A stretch of 29,114 nt of DNA from Bacteroidales bacterium (GCA_023228725.1 JALOAQ010000023.1:1-29114); one strand, 5' to 3'; counted from the first letter of the stretch, positions 7,701-17,208 are shown. Translations and numbers: made by a program. Notes: generated by a model from the sequence alone, not told the origin.

Positions 7701-9275
7701 GTGGACTTGCAAAAAGAAGATAATCAAAACGAACTTTTTATAGATGTTCGCAGTTCGGAAATTAACATAGCCTTACTAGAAAATAAAAAACTAATTGAAC
7801 TTAATCGTGAGCATGCAAACATTGAGTTCTCGGTGGGGGATATTTATTTAGGTAAGGTTAAACGTTTAATGCCAGGACTTAATGCAGCATTTGTAAACAT
7901 TGGTTATAAAAAAGATGCATTCCTTCATTATCTAGACTTAGGTGTCGGCTTTCAAACTTTAAATAAGTTTTTACACCTAGGTTTGCAAACCAAACAAAAT
8001 ATTTCTAATTTAAGAAAGATTAAAATAGAACCAGATATAAATAAAAATGGAAAAATATCTGATGTTCTAACTGTTGGTCAATATGTTATAGTTCAAATTG
8101 CAAAAGAACCTATTTCATCAAAAGGACCGCGATTAACTTCCGAAATTTCATTAGCTGGTCGTAATATTGTACTAATGCCTTTCAATAATAAAATTTCTAT
8201 TAGTCATAAAATCAAATCGGTAGAAGAAAAAACCAGATTAAGAAAATTAATTGAAAGCATAAGTCCTGATAATTACGGAGTTATTGTTAGAACTGTTGCC
8301 GAAAAAAAAATGGTTGCAGAACTTGATAAAGAACTTAGTAATTTAGTTGATAAGTGGGAAACTATTTATAAAAAATTAAATTCTGCAAAACCACCTCAAC
8401 TATTAATGGGCGAAGTAAATAGAACTACTGCTATTTTAAGAGATATTCTTAATTCTAGCTTTAATCAAATTGTAGTAAACGACCAAGCCGCTTTTGATGA
8501 AATAAGGTATTTTATTGAAGAAATTGCACCGGAAAAAAAGAAAATTGTTAAACTTTATTCTGATAAAGAACCTATTTTTGATTTTTATGGTATAGAAAAG
8601 CAAATTAAAACTGCTTTTGGCAAAACAGTTCCAATGAAAAATGGAGCTTATTTAATAATTGAACATACCGAAGCTGCCCATGTTATAGATGTAAATAGCG
8701 GTAATAGAAGCAACTCAGAACAAGGACAAGAACAAAATGCTTTTGAAGTAAATATGATAGCCGCCGAAGAAGTTGCTCGACAATTACGATTAAGAGACAT
8801 GGGCGGAATAATTATTATAGACTTTATTGATATTCAAGACGAAAAAAATAAAAGAAAAATTTACGAGCGAGTTAAACAATGTATGGAAGGAGATAGAGCA
8901 AAATTCCATGTAATGCCGCTTAGTAAGTTTTGCATAATGGAAATAACAAGGCAAAGAGTAAGACCAGAAATGGAAATAAAAACTGCCGAAGTTTGTCCAA
9001 CTTGCAAAGGCTCAGGAAAAATTTCAGCAAGCATAAACCTAATAGACGAAATTGAAAATAATCTGAAATTTATTCTTAAAAAAGAAAAACATAAATACTT
9101 ATGTATAAAAACACATCCTTTTGTTTCAGCTTATCTAAACAAAGGAGTTTTTAAATCAACACGAAAAACCTGGCAAAAAAAATATAAATGTACAATTGAA
9201 GTATTACCAATGATAGCTTATACCTATATGGAATACCATTTTTTCAATTCAAAAAATGAAGAACTATTTTATTAA
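7701..9275 (+). CDS. rng: Ribonuclease G / RNase E family
   Basis: Cytoplasmic endoribonuclease of 524 residues, RNase G-sized, without the long C-terminal scaffold of RNase E. Residues ~35-150 are the S1 RNA-binding domain (SVGDIYLGKV, AAFVNIGYKKDAFLHY). The catalytic DNase I-like subdomain carries the Mg2+-binding Asp330 (VIDVNSG) and Asp374 (IIDFID). The zinc-link CPTC is at 432-435. It acts in rRNA maturation and mRNA turnover. Start: GTG at 7701; homologues begin a few residues before the ELFI segment, so this GTG or the TTG at 7707 is right, and no Shine-Dalgarno decides it. It is separated from HU by a terminator but lies only 19 bp before dsbD, so those two are probably cotranscribed. 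Confidence 0.95.
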   Translation: MDLQKEDNQNELFIDVRSSEINIALLENKKLIELNREHANIEFSVGDIYLGKVKRLMPGLNAAFVNIGYKKDAFLHYLDLGVGFQTLNKFLHLGLQTKQNISNLRKIKIEPDINKNGKISDVLTVGQYVIVQIAKEPISSKGPRLTSEISLAGRNIVLMPFNNKISISHKIKSVEEKTRLRKLIESISPDNYGVIVRTVAEKKMVAELDKELSNLVDKWETIYKKLNSAKPPQLLMGEVNRTTAILRDILNSSFNQIVVNDQAAFDEIRYFIEEIAPEKKKIVKLYSDKEPIFDFYGIEKQIKTAFGKTVPMKNGAYLIIEHTEAAHVIDVNSGNRSNSEQGQEQNAFEVNMIAAEEVARQLRLRDMGGIIIIDFIDIQDEKNKRKIYERVKQCMEGDRAKFHVMPLSKFCIMEITRQRVRPEMEIKTAEVCPTCKGSGKISASINLIDEIENNLKFILKKEKHKYLCIKTHPFVSAYLNKGVFKSTRKTWQKKYKCTIEVLPMIAYTYMEYHFFNSKNEELFY

Positions 9276-9294
9276 TAATTAAATAAATTAACTT

Positions 9295-11304
9295 ATGAAA
9301 CTACGTAAATTTATGAAAGCTAGCGTTTTATTATTTAGCTTTTTTATTATTGGTTTATCAAACTCCTTTGCCCAGGTTAAAGAACCAGTTAAATTTAAAA
9401 TGGAAATCGAAAATCTTGAAAATTCTATTTATGAATTGATTTTTGAGGCCGAAATTGATGATATGTGGCATTTATATGGTCAATATTTTGATTTAGGCGG
9501 ACCAAGACCTTTATATTTTGATTTTGATGAAAATGAAAATTTTAAGCTTATAGACTCTGTTGTAGAGCTTAGCGAAGTAATTCACGAATTTGATGATGTT
9601 TTTGAAGTAAATGTCGCATACTTTGCAAAACAAGCAAAGTTTGTTCAAAAAATTGAAGTTTTAACTGATGAGGCTTTTAATATTACCGGAGAAATTAGTG
9701 GTCAGGCTTGCTATGACGATGGTGCTTGCATTAGTATTGGAGACGATATTTTATTTAAAATTAATGGTGGTGTCGAACTAAACACTAAGGAAAAAACTGA
9801 TGCAAAAACGCCAGTTATTGTAACAGAAAATAAGTTTACTAATAAAATGGAAGATACATCTTCATTATTAGGTTTTTTCTTTTTATCATTTTTATTTGGA
9901 ATAATTGGAATTTTAACTCCTTGCGTTTTCCCAATGATACCAATGACAGTTAGCTTTTTTATGAATAAATCTGAAAAACGCTCAAAAGGAATTATAAAAG
10001 CATTAATTTTTGGCCTTTCAATAACATTATTATATGCTTTGGTTGGACTTATAGTGTCTGTAACAAGTGCAGGTGCTAACTTTACAACTGTTTTAAGCAC
10101 ACATTGGATTCCAAATTTAGTTTTCTTTGTTTTATTTGTTGTTTTTGCAGCCTCATTGTTTGGCTTATTCGAAATAGTTTTACCTTCGGGATTAGCAAAC
10201 AAAGCAGATGCTCAAGTTGATAAAGGTGGAATGCTAGCAGCATTTTTTATGGCTCTTACTACTGTTATTGTAAGTTTTAGTTGCACTGGTCCAATTATTG
10301 GAGCTTTATTAGTAAAAGCTGCTAGTGGCAAGGTATTAGAACCTCTAATTGGAATGCTTGGTTTTGGTTTAGGTTTTGCCCTGCCTTTCACTTTCTTAGC
10401 TCTAGTGCCAGGAATGATGAATAAATTACCAAAATCCGGTGGTTGGTTAAATTCAGTTAAAGTTATTATGGGTTTTGTAATTTTGGCTTTCTCATTAAAA
10501 TATTTCTCAAACATAGACCAAAACTATCACTTAGGAGTTCTTAGCAGAGATTTATATCTTGTTATTTGGATAGTTATTTTTATAATGATGGGAATTTATT
10601 TATTAGGCAAAATCAAATTTTCTCACGATTCTGAACTTAAACATGTGGGATTTTTTAGATTATTATTAGCAATGGTTTCTTTTGTATTTGCAATTTACTT
10701 AGTGCCTGGACTTTTCGGAGCTAACTTAACACCAATTGCAGGACTATTGCCTCCAAAAACTTCTCAAAAATTTGATTTAACACAAAAATCTGCAACTAAG
10801 GAGTCTGCAAGTTATTATTGCGAATCTCCTGATTACGCTGATGTTTTGCATATGGCTTATAATGTAAATGGATATTTTGATTACGAACAAGCTTTTGAAT
10901 GTGCTCAATCACAAAACCTGCCAGTTTTACTTTATTTTACAGGACATTCATGCTCTAACTGTAAAAAAATGCAAGCAGAAATTTGGTCTGAGCCTACAAT
11001 AAATGATTATTTTAACAATAAACTTGTAGTAGCTGCATTATATGTTGATGAAAAATCAATAGAACTACCAGAAGAAAAATGGTTTAGCTCTTCAAATGAT
11101 GGAAAAATCAAGAAAAAACTTGGAGATGTTAATGCTGATATTCAAATTGTGAATTTTAATACAAATACACAGCCTTATTATGTATTGATTAGTCCTGATG
11201 GAAAGGTTTTAGCAGAACCTATGACTTATGAACTAAATCCAGAAAAATTCTTAAACTTTTTAAATAAAGGAATTGAAGAATTTGAAAATAATTCTGAAGA
11301 ATAA
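9295..11304 (+). CDS. dsbD: Thiol:disulfide interchange protein DsbD
   Basis: Inner-membrane protein of 669 residues that carries reducing power from cytoplasmic thioredoxin to periplasmic thiols. It has a signal peptide (cleavage near SFAQ, 23-26). A periplasmic alpha domain follows with the redox pair Cys139 and Cys145 (GQACYDDGACI). The multi-helix membrane beta domain (~188-480) carries Cys210 (LTPCVFPM) and Cys330 (SFSCTGP). The C-terminal thioredoxin-like domain has C553-S-N-C556. All six redox cysteines are present, so electron relay through three domains is intact. The alpha domain is shorter than in E. coli but matches the usual Bacteroidota form. It closes the rightward unit and is followed four bases later by a strong terminator. 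Confidence 0.95.
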   Translation: MKLRKFMKASVLLFSFFIIGLSNSFAQVKEPVKFKMEIENLENSIYELIFEAEIDDMWHLYGQYFDLGGPRPLYFDFDENENFKLIDSVVELSEVIHEFDDVFEVNVAYFAKQAKFVQKIEVLTDEAFNITGEISGQACYDDGACISIGDDILFKINGGVELNTKEKTDAKTPVIVTENKFTNKMEDTSSLLGFFFLSFLFGIIGILTPCVFPMIPMTVSFFMNKSEKRSKGIIKALIFGLSITLLYALVGLIVSVTSAGANFTTVLSTHWIPNLVFFVLFVVFAASLFGLFEIVLPSGLANKADAQVDKGGMLAAFFMALTTVIVSFSCTGPIIGALLVKAASGKVLEPLIGMLGFGLGFALPFTFLALVPGMMNKLPKSGGWLNSVKVIMGFVILAFSLKYFSNIDQNYHLGVLSRDLYLVIWIVIFIMMGIYLLGKIKFSHDSELKHVGFFRLLLAMVSFVFAIYLVPGLFGANLTPIAGLLPPKTSQKFDLTQKSATKESASYYCESPDYADVLHMAYNVNGYFDYEQAFECAQSQNLPVLLYFTGHSCSNCKKMQAEIWSEPTINDYFNNKLVVAALYVDEKSIELPEEKWFSSSNDGKIKKKLGDVNADIQIVNFNTNTQPYYVLISPDGKVLAEPMTYELNPEKFLNFLNKGIEEFENNSEE

Positions 11305-11307
11305 TTT

Positions 11308-11334
11308 AAAAGCCCGATAATTCGGGCTTTTTTT
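11308..11334. terminator. Bidirectional terminator between dsbD and recN
   Basis: A perfect 10-bp stem, AAAAGCCCGA (11308-11317) and TCGGGCTTTT (11322-11331), with a 4-nt loop. It has a T run on the plus strand and a T run in the opposite direction, and lies between two convergent stops (11304 and 11338). Confidence 0.9.
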
Positions 11335-11337
11335 ATA

Positions 11338-12996
11338 CTAATTTTCTAATAATATTCTTGCATTATCAATAGCTTGGCTAGTAAGTTTTTCTCCACTGAT
11401 AATACCTGCAATTTCGGTAATTCTCTCTTCCCTGTTTAAGATTTTTACTTTTGTATATGTTCTCTTTTCATCACTATGTTTATAAATCTTATAATGATTT
11501 GTGCCTAAAGCCGCTACTTGTGCCAAATGAGTAATTCCAACAACCTGAAAACTCTCGCCTAAATCTTTCATTATTTTTCCCATTTTATTTGCAATTTCAC
11601 CGGAAACACCTGTGTCTATTTCATCGAAAATAATTGTAGGAACAGAAGCCGCATGTGCGATTTGGGATTTTAAAGCTAACATTAATCTTGAATATTCTCC
11701 GCCTGAAGCAATCTTCTCAATTGCTTGGGGTGTAATGGATTTATTGGCAGAAAATAAAAAATTAATATTATCAAAACCATGTAAACTAAGTTTTGTGTCT
11801 CTGATGTTCTCAATAAGAAAATTTGCATGTTTTATTCCTAAATTAACAAGAATTCCTGTAATCTCTTTTTCAACTTTTGAAAATACTCTTTGTCTTTTTT
11901 GACTTAATTTTTCAGCAAACTCAAGGGTTTCTGATTTTAAAACTTCAAATTCTTTTTCTTTTACACTCAAACTTTGTTCTAAATTATCGCTAGAATTTAT
12001 AAAATTTATTAAATCTAAATATTTATTTTTTAATTCTGAAATATTAGCAAGTTTATGTTTTTGCAAAAGCCCATTTATAAGATCAATTCTGTCATTGGTT
12101 TCTTGTAAAAGTTCGGGATTTATTTCGGCTTTATCTAAATCATCTTCAATTTGGGAATAAATATCCTTAAAATCTATTAAAATAGAGTCAAGTCGGTCGG
12201 CAAGGTTTTTAGCGGGTTTATATTTAACTGAAAGTTTAGAAACTAAATTTCTAATTTCTTTTAATCTTGCTTCTGCCGAAAATTCAATATCTCTAGCAAG
12301 ATTTATAGAATTATAAAGACTTTCCTTTATTTCAACAGCATTTTCTAATAAAGACGATTTTTCTTCTAGTTCTTCAAGTTCATTTTCATCATTTATATTT
12401 GCTTGTTCAATTTGTTCGGCCTGAAATTGACAAAACTCTTTCTCTTTTATGTTTTTCTCTATTTCTATTTTTAATTTAGAAATTTCTGCTTCAAGTTTGT
12501 TCAAATTATTAAATTTTTCACTAAACTGACTTGCCATTTCTTTAGTTCCTGCAGCAATATCAACTATTTGGGTTCTAAATTGCATAAGGCCTAAGTTCAA
12601 ATTCTCATGTTGAGAATGAATATCGATTAATTTATCGCCTATGGATTTTAAAACCGCAAGAGTAACCGGTGTGTCATTTATAAATGCTCTGGATTTTCCT
12701 TCTGGCAATATTTCTCTGCGTATAATTGTAGTTTTTTCAAAATCCAAGTCGTTTTTCAAAAAATCTTTTTGAAATTTATCTTGATTTAAACTAAATTTTG
12801 CTTCAATAATACATTTTCGAGTTTTATCGCTCAAAACATCTGTATCAGCACGTTTTCCTAATAATAATGAAATTGCATCTAACATAATAGATTTTCCTGC
12901 ACCTGTTTCGCCGGTTATAACAGAAAATCCCGAATTAAAATTAATTTCTAAATTATCAATTAAAAGATAATTATTTATTAGCAAGGACTTTAGCAT
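11338..12996 (-). CDS. recN: DNA repair protein RecN
   Basis: SMC-like ATPase of 552 residues used in double-strand break repair. The Walker A GETGAGKS is at 29-36, long coiled-coil arms span ~150-380, the ABC signature SGGEYSRLM is at ~431-439, and Walker B DE is at 458-459 (IIFDEIDTG). This is full length for the family. It is the last gene of the bamD-rpoZ-coaBC-porD-recN series; one base separates it from the porD stop, so it is almost certainly cotranscribed. Its stop abuts the bidirectional terminator. Confidence 0.96.
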   Translation of the reverse strand: MLKSLLINNYLLIDNLEINFNSGFSVITGETGAGKSIMLDAISLLLGKRADTDVLSDKTRKCIIEAKFSLNQDKFQKDFLKNDLDFEKTTIIRREILPEGKSRAFINDTPVTLAVLKSIGDKLIDIHSQHENLNLGLMQFRTQIVDIAAGTKEMASQFSEKFNNLNKLEAEISKLKIEIEKNIKEKEFCQFQAEQIEQANINDENELEELEEKSSLLENAVEIKESLYNSINLARDIEFSAEARLKEIRNLVSKLSVKYKPAKNLADRLDSILIDFKDIYSQIEDDLDKAEINPELLQETNDRIDLINGLLQKHKLANISELKNKYLDLINFINSSDNLEQSLSVKEKEFEVLKSETLEFAEKLSQKRQRVFSKVEKEITGILVNLGIKHANFLIENIRDTKLSLHGFDNINFLFSANKSITPQAIEKIASGGEYSRLMLALKSQIAHAASVPTIIFDEIDTGVSGEIANKMGKIMKDLGESFQVVGITHLAQVAALGTNHYKIYKHSDEKRTYTKVKILNREERITEIAGIISGEKLTSQAIDNARILLEN

Positions 12997-12997
12997 A

Positions 12998-13906
12998 CTA
13001 ATAGTTAGGCTCTTTCATTATTTTTTCATATTTTGTAGCATTAGCTGGGTCAGCTTCTTTCATAATATTATAAACTCTAGCTTTTTCGTCAGGAAAACCT
13101 TCTGAGAAAACATTTATAATTTCATCTCCCTTTGCTGTGGTATAAATACTCATCAAAAAAGAACCTGGTTTTTTTCTATGAATATTTTTTAATTTATCAA
13201 TTGCACTTTCAATGCTACTACGTCCCTCTGCGGGTTTTTCGGCTAACTTATCCATTCCCTGCCTATGATACACATACATAAAATCTCGCATATCGGAATA
13301 TTGGTTATTTAAAAGATTTTCGACCAACCAATATCTATTTTTCAAATTTTCGTAAGCTTTCCATCCAGCCTCTTGAGCCGACTGTGCATTTTGAACAATT
13401 CTTTCAGCTAATTGAAAATATGGAGTCCCTGCACTATTTCCAAAAGTATCATAATCCATTCCAATTATTATATAACAATAATATGCAATAATAGAAGTTA
13501 AATTTGAAGTATGTGAATTAATATTAAACTCTAAAGGTTCGCTTTCAACATATTTAAAATGAAAATTATTATCTAAATGATTAAAGACAGGCGACATATA
13601 AGAAGTACCAAAAACTGGCCGAGATGAAGTTACTTGGATTTTACCCTTAAACTCATCAGATGAAATTTGGTCTTCAACAGTAATAAATATATTACACTCA
13701 ATTCTTTCGTCTCGGGAATAAACATGACTTGTCCAGTTTGTATTATTAATAAACTCATATAAAGCTTGTTGCATATCTTGAAACAGTTTATCATTTACTG
13801 TTCCTGGAATTTTTGAGTGATTTAATTGAATTCTGCAATCTAGTTCTTGTGCTTTCAAAAATGAAGCAAAAACTGTTAGTATAATTATTAAAATATAGTG
13901 TCTCAT
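12998..13906 (-). CDS. porD: DUF4835 family protein, PorD-like type IX secretion component
   Basis: Exported protein of 302 residues with a signal peptide ending near LKAQ (17-20), so periplasmic or outer-membrane associated. The sequence matches what I know of the DUF4835 family: an early QELDCRIQLNHSKI motif, then the conserved MDYDTFG, GTPYFQLAERIVQNAQ and GWKAYENLKNRYWLVENLLN blocks. Database annotation names this family PorD after a type IX secretion protein; the molecular role is poorly defined, so the secretion function rests on family naming. Its place between coaBC (4-bp overlap, ATGA) and recN (1-bp gap) is a conserved arrangement in Bacteroidota. Confidence 0.8.
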   Translation of the reverse strand: MRHYILIIILTVFASFLKAQELDCRIQLNHSKIPGTVNDKLFQDMQQALYEFINNTNWTSHVYSRDERIECNIFITVEDQISSDEFKGKIQVTSSRPVFGTSYMSPVFNHLDNNFHFKYVESEPLEFNINSHTSNLTSIIAYYCYIIIGMDYDTFGNSAGTPYFQLAERIVQNAQSAQEAGWKAYENLKNRYWLVENLLNNQYSDMRDFMYVYHRQGMDKLAEKPAEGRSSIESAIDKLKNIHRKKPGSFLMSIYTTAKGDEIINVFSEGFPDEKARVYNIMKEADPANATKYEKIMKEPNY

Positions 13907-15111
13907 GATTTAGATTTTATAAATTTTTCTAAATTATCAATTATATCTTTAGCTACCAAATCTTTCGTTTTTAAATCAAACTCTAAAACTTCTTTATTAT
14001 TGTTAATAATACTAATTTTATTAGTATCAAAATTAAAACCTGCACCACTATCTTTAATAGAGTTTAGCACAATAAAATCAAAGTTTTTTTTCTCAAGTTT
14101 TTTTTGTGCATTTTCAATTTCCTTCTCACTTTCTAAAGCAAAACCTATACTTATTTGATTTTTAGACTTTAATTTTCCTATTTCTGCGGCTATATCCTTA
14201 TTTGCCTCAAGATTAATTGCTATATTATTTTGTTCTCTTTTAATTTTATTATCACTTTTATTTGTTGCTTTATAATCAGCAACAGCTGCAGCAAAAATCA
14301 TTATTTCAGCAGATTTAGAATTTTGCATTACAATATCAAACATTTCGTCAGCCGAAACAATATTAATTATTTGAATATTTTTATTTTTTGTTTGAATATT
14401 AACAGGTCCTGAAATAAGTAATACTTCAGCCCCACGATTAGCACATTCTTCTGCAATAGCATATCCCATTTTTCCAGAAGAATAATTACTAATATATCTT
14501 ACAGAATCAATTTTTTCTTGAGTGGGACCAGCAGTAATTAAAACTTTTTTATTTTTTAAAGTCTTTTTTTTTTCAAAAAACTCTATTAAAACTTTAAGAA
14601 TAGCTTCAGGCTCTTCCATTCTACCTTTACCTATCAAACCACTTGCTAACTCACCTGATTGTGGTTCAATAATAAAATTTCCATAAGATTTTAAAATTTC
14701 TATATTTTTTTGATTTGCTGGGTGTAGATACATATCTAAATCCATAGCAGGTGCGACAAAAACTGGACATCTTGCAGACAAATAACTAGTTAGCAAAAGA
14801 TTATCAGCTATTCCATTTGCCATTTTTCCTATTGTATTTGCTGTTGCAGGAGCAATAAGATATGCGTCTGCCCAAATTCCCAAATCAACATGAGAGTTCC
14901 AACTTCCATTTTCTGGATTGAAGAAATCAACTAAAATTGGGTTTTTTGACAAAGTAGCCAAACTGAGAGGTCCTATAAATTCTTTAGATAATGGTGTCAT
15001 AACAACTTTTACTTCTGCTCCATTTGTAACTAAGAGTCTTACAATGTTTGCAGATTTATATGCAGCTATACTGCCGGTAATACCTAATAAGATTTTTTTA
15101 CCTTTCAACAT
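13903..15111 (-). CDS. coaBC: Bifunctional CoaBC (phosphopantothenoylcysteine synthetase/decarboxylase)
   Basis: Two-step enzyme of coenzyme A synthesis, 402 residues. The N-terminal flavoprotein decarboxylase CoaC (~1-180) has GITGSIAAYK, His74 in SHVDLG, and the PAM segment 121-123. The C-terminal synthetase CoaB (~187-402) has ITAGPTQEKID and NYSSGKMG, and a late DFIVLNS segment. Two CoaC positions differ from the E. coli pattern: the Asn of PxMN is Asp124, and the catalytic Cys of the xCGxxGxGRM flap is Ser157 (LASGLIGKGRM). I believe both variants are widespread in Bacteroidota rather than signs of decay, but cannot verify this here. The gene lies five bases after rpoZ and overlaps porD by four. 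Confidence 0.94.
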   Translation of the reverse strand: MLKGKKILLGITGSIAAYKSANIVRLLVTNGAEVKVVMTPLSKEFIGPLSLATLSKNPILVDFFNPENGSWNSHVDLGIWADAYLIAPATANTIGKMANGIADNLLLTSYLSARCPVFVAPAMDLDMYLHPANQKNIEILKSYGNFIIEPQSGELASGLIGKGRMEEPEAILKVLIEFFEKKKTLKNKKVLITAGPTQEKIDSVRYISNYSSGKMGYAIAEECANRGAEVLLISGPVNIQTKNKNIQIINIVSADEMFDIVMQNSKSAEIMIFAAAVADYKATNKSDNKIKREQNNIAINLEANKDIAAEIGKLKSKNQISIGFALESEKEIENAQKKLEKKNFDFIVLNSIKDSGAGFNFDTNKISIINNNKEVLEFDLKTKDLVAKDIIDNLEKFIKSKS

Positions 15112-15116
15112 TAGTT

Positions 15117-15458
15117 TTAGATTACTTCTTCTATCCCTTCAGTTTCTATTTCTCTTGCACAATAAATATTATCTGATAAAAACTCTTCTAAAGCTATTAA
15201 AGATGGTTTTGGCAATCTTTCATAATACCTTGAAACTTCGATTTGTTCACGATTTTCATGAACTTCTTCAAGTGTATCTGTATAAGTTGCAAACTCTTCA
15301 AGCTTTTCGTATAATTCTTTACGCAAATCTGCATTAACTTGGTCAGCAAATTTTGCAATAATAACAACAGCTTCATAAACATTTCCTGTTTTTTCGGCTA
15401 TTTCTACAATATTTCTAGTAACTGTAGAAACTGGAGCATCAATTTTTTTAAAGTCCAT
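15117..15458 (-). CDS. rpoZ: RNA polymerase omega subunit (Rpb6-like)
   Basis: A 113-residue protein matching the Bacteroidota form of the omega/Rpb6 family: an N-terminal TVTRNIVEIAEKTGNVYEAVVIIAKFADQ segment corresponds to the conserved helix pair that clamps beta-prime. Only the divergent Bacteroidota version shows this long acidic C-terminal tail. It starts inside the end of bamD (11-bp overlap) and ends five bases before coaBC, so it is embedded in the operon. Confidence 0.88.
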   Translation of the reverse strand: MDFKKIDAPVSTVTRNIVEIAEKTGNVYEAVVIIAKFADQVNADLRKELYEKLEEFATYTDTLEEVHENREQIEVSRYYERLPKPSLIALEEFLSDNIYCAREIETEGIEEVI

Positions 15459-16266
15459 TTTTAGATTCTATAAATTTAACTGAATTTGTAAATATTTTTT
15501 CTGCTTCTTTAATTTTTTTTGAATTTGGAAATTTATCAATAAAAGCATAATAATCTTCTATAGTGTTTTTATATCTTTCGTATTGTTTTTCAACTATACT
15601 ATTTTCTGCCAAAAGATAATCTGCTTTCATAATAGTAAACATAATATCTTCGCGATATTTAGTGTCAGGAAAGTCTTTTAATACGTTTTTTAACGCGGTA
15701 GTTGCAGCTTTATAATCCATTATATTATAATACAAAATTGCATTATTATAAGCTTTGGTTTCTAATTTAAATTGAAGTTCATCAATATTTTTTTCGGCTT
15801 CTGCTCGTTTTTCTGAATTTGGATATCTTTCAACAAAAAATTGCAATTCAGAAATTGCTGCTTCTGTAAATGTTTGTTCTAAAGACACTTCCGGAGAAAT
15901 TAAATAATAACAATACGCAGCTATATAGCTTACTTCTTCAGCATATTCGCTAGAAGGATAAATTCTAACAAAATCTTTAAACAAATAAGCTGCTAAAGAA
16001 TATTCACCAAGACCGTAAGAGCAATAAGCATTATAATAAGCAACTTTTTGAGCTTTGTCGGTTGCTCTATAAATTCCTTTTAAATCTTCAAATAAAGCTT
16101 GAGCTTTATAATAAGCTCCGGCTTCGTAATATTCTACTGCTTTTGTATATTTTAATTCGTAATCTGAGCTTTTTACTAATTTTGAATATTCGCTACACGA
16201 ATTAGTTAGCACAGCAATTACAATTACAAGTAAAACAAAAATATGTTTTGAATATATTTTAAACAT
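15448..16266 (-). CDS. bamD: Outer membrane assembly lipoprotein BamD
   Basis: Periplasm-facing outer-membrane lipoprotein of 272 residues, part of the BAM complex that inserts beta-barrels. The signal peptide ends LTNS-C (Cys24). The mature part is a run of TPR-like helical pairs (KAVEYYEAGAYYKAQALFEDL, YGLGEYSLAAYLFKDFVRIYP, ELQFFVERYPNS, ATTALKNVLKDFPDT). It heads the five-gene operon. An exact -7 element ends four bases upstream of the ATG, so the transcript would be leaderless or nearly so; no downstream Met exists before the signal peptide core, which supports this start. Confidence 0.92.
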   Translation of the reverse strand: MFKIYSKHIFVLLVIVIAVLTNSCSEYSKLVKSSDYELKYTKAVEYYEAGAYYKAQALFEDLKGIYRATDKAQKVAYYNAYCSYGLGEYSLAAYLFKDFVRIYPSSEYAEEVSYIAAYCYYLISPEVSLEQTFTEAAISELQFFVERYPNSEKRAEAEKNIDELQFKLETKAYNNAILYYNIMDYKAATTALKNVLKDFPDTKYREDIMFTIMKADYLLAENSIVEKQYERYKNTIEDYYAFIDKFPNSKKIKEAEKIFTNSVKFIESKNGL

Positions 16267-16270
16267 TTTG

Positions 16271-16278
16271 CAAATATA
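16271..16278 (-). promoter_or_regulatory. -7 promoter element directly abutting bamD
   Basis: Reads TATATTTG on the minus strand, an exact TAnnTTTG, with only CAAA between it and the bamD ATG. A TTTG at 16304-16301 lies 22 nt upstream, a little wider than usual for -33. The predicted start of transcription falls on or next to the start codon. Confidence 0.55.
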
Positions 16279-16360
16279 TACTATATTAATGAAATAACGA
16301 CAAAAAAAGTAATTTCTACTTAAAAAATATTGTTAAAGTATTTTTTAAAAGTGTAAAAGT

Positions 16361-17056
16361 TTATTGTATTAGTCCTTTATCACTTATCCACTTAATGGCT
16401 TCTCGTTTGCTCAAGGGTTTTAGACTAGAATTGTTTACAACAAAATCAACCACCCATTTATAATCAACTTTTGAATAATCTCTCAATGCCCAACCTATTG
16501 CTTTTTGAATAAAAAACTCTTCAGAGTCAGTATTCTCAAGTATGTGTCTTGTTAAAATATCTAAATTAGTTTCTTTTTTATATCTATTTTGATAAATAAT
16601 AGACACTCTTTTTAACCAAATATTATTTGATAGCGACCAAGAGTCGGTAATTGCTTCCTCTAAATTTCTATTTTTTAAGAAAAATGGACTAACTAATTTG
16701 CTACTAATTAAATCAACGCTATCCCACCATGATTTATTTAGGATTAAACTTTCGAAAAACACAATATCTGTTGGAGCCCACTTCTTTTTGTGTTTCATTA
16801 TCATGTTTACGGCAAAATAATGATATTCTCTTTCGGGCAAGTTAAAAAGTTCTCTAACAATAGCTTTTGTTTCATCATATGCCGGAATAGGGAAAGTGTT
16901 AAAAAATATTTTAAAAAGTTCTTTTCGCTTAGGAGCAGAAATCCCAATAAATGGAAATTTAAACTTCATGTATTTAGACATTTTTTCTGCTTCTTTTTTA
17001 TCACGATGTTTTTCAAAAAAATCTTGTATTTTTCTTACATAATCAGGTAATAACAT
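16361..17056 (-). CDS. AlkD-type DNA alkylation repair glycosylase
   Basis: A 231-residue HEAT-like repeat protein of the DNA alkylation repair (AlkC/AlkD) family, which excises N3- and N7-alkylated purines from DNA. The family core is visible: GISAPKRKELFK at ~38-49, the SWWDSVD segment (Trp110, Trp111, Asp112, Asp115) that matches the AlkD Trp and Asp surrounding the lesion, Arg150 in KRVSIIYQ, and the highly conserved AIGWALRDYSKVD (186-198). Length is normal. It stands alone, with its own promoter-like element, 94 bp upstream of bamD on the same strand. Confidence 0.9.
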   Translation of the reverse strand: MLLPDYVRKIQDFFEKHRDKKEAEKMSKYMKFKFPFIGISAPKRKELFKIFFNTFPIPAYDETKAIVRELFNLPEREYHYFAVNMIMKHKKKWAPTDIVFFESLILNKSWWDSVDLISSKLVSPFFLKNRNLEEAITDSWSLSNNIWLKRVSIIYQNRYKKETNLDILTRHILENTDSEEFFIQKAIGWALRDYSKVDYKWVVDFVVNNSSLKPLSKREAIKWISDKGLIQ

Positions 17057-17085
17057 AATTTTTCATTTTTACTATTTATGTTTGG

Positions 17086-17093
17086 CAAAACTA
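17086..17093 (-). promoter_or_regulatory. -7 promoter element for the AlkD-type gene
   Basis: Reads TAGTTTTG on the minus strand, 29 nt upstream of the start codon, in the divergent gap before lpxK. I find no equally good element for lpxK on the plus strand. Confidence 0.4.
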
Positions 17094-17208
17094 AAACAAA
17101 ACTTGCTAATTTCAAAATGCAAAAGCAAAATAAGTTGTTAAATTATAAATAATTATAGCAACATTTTGTTTTATTACTTAAATGTTATATTTTTAACACT
17201 TTAAATTC

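Noticed and set aside
9711..10514. Long minus-strand reading frames within dsbD (163 and 100 codons)
   Set aside because: They lie fully antisense to an intact dsbD and have compositions that simply mirror its codons.
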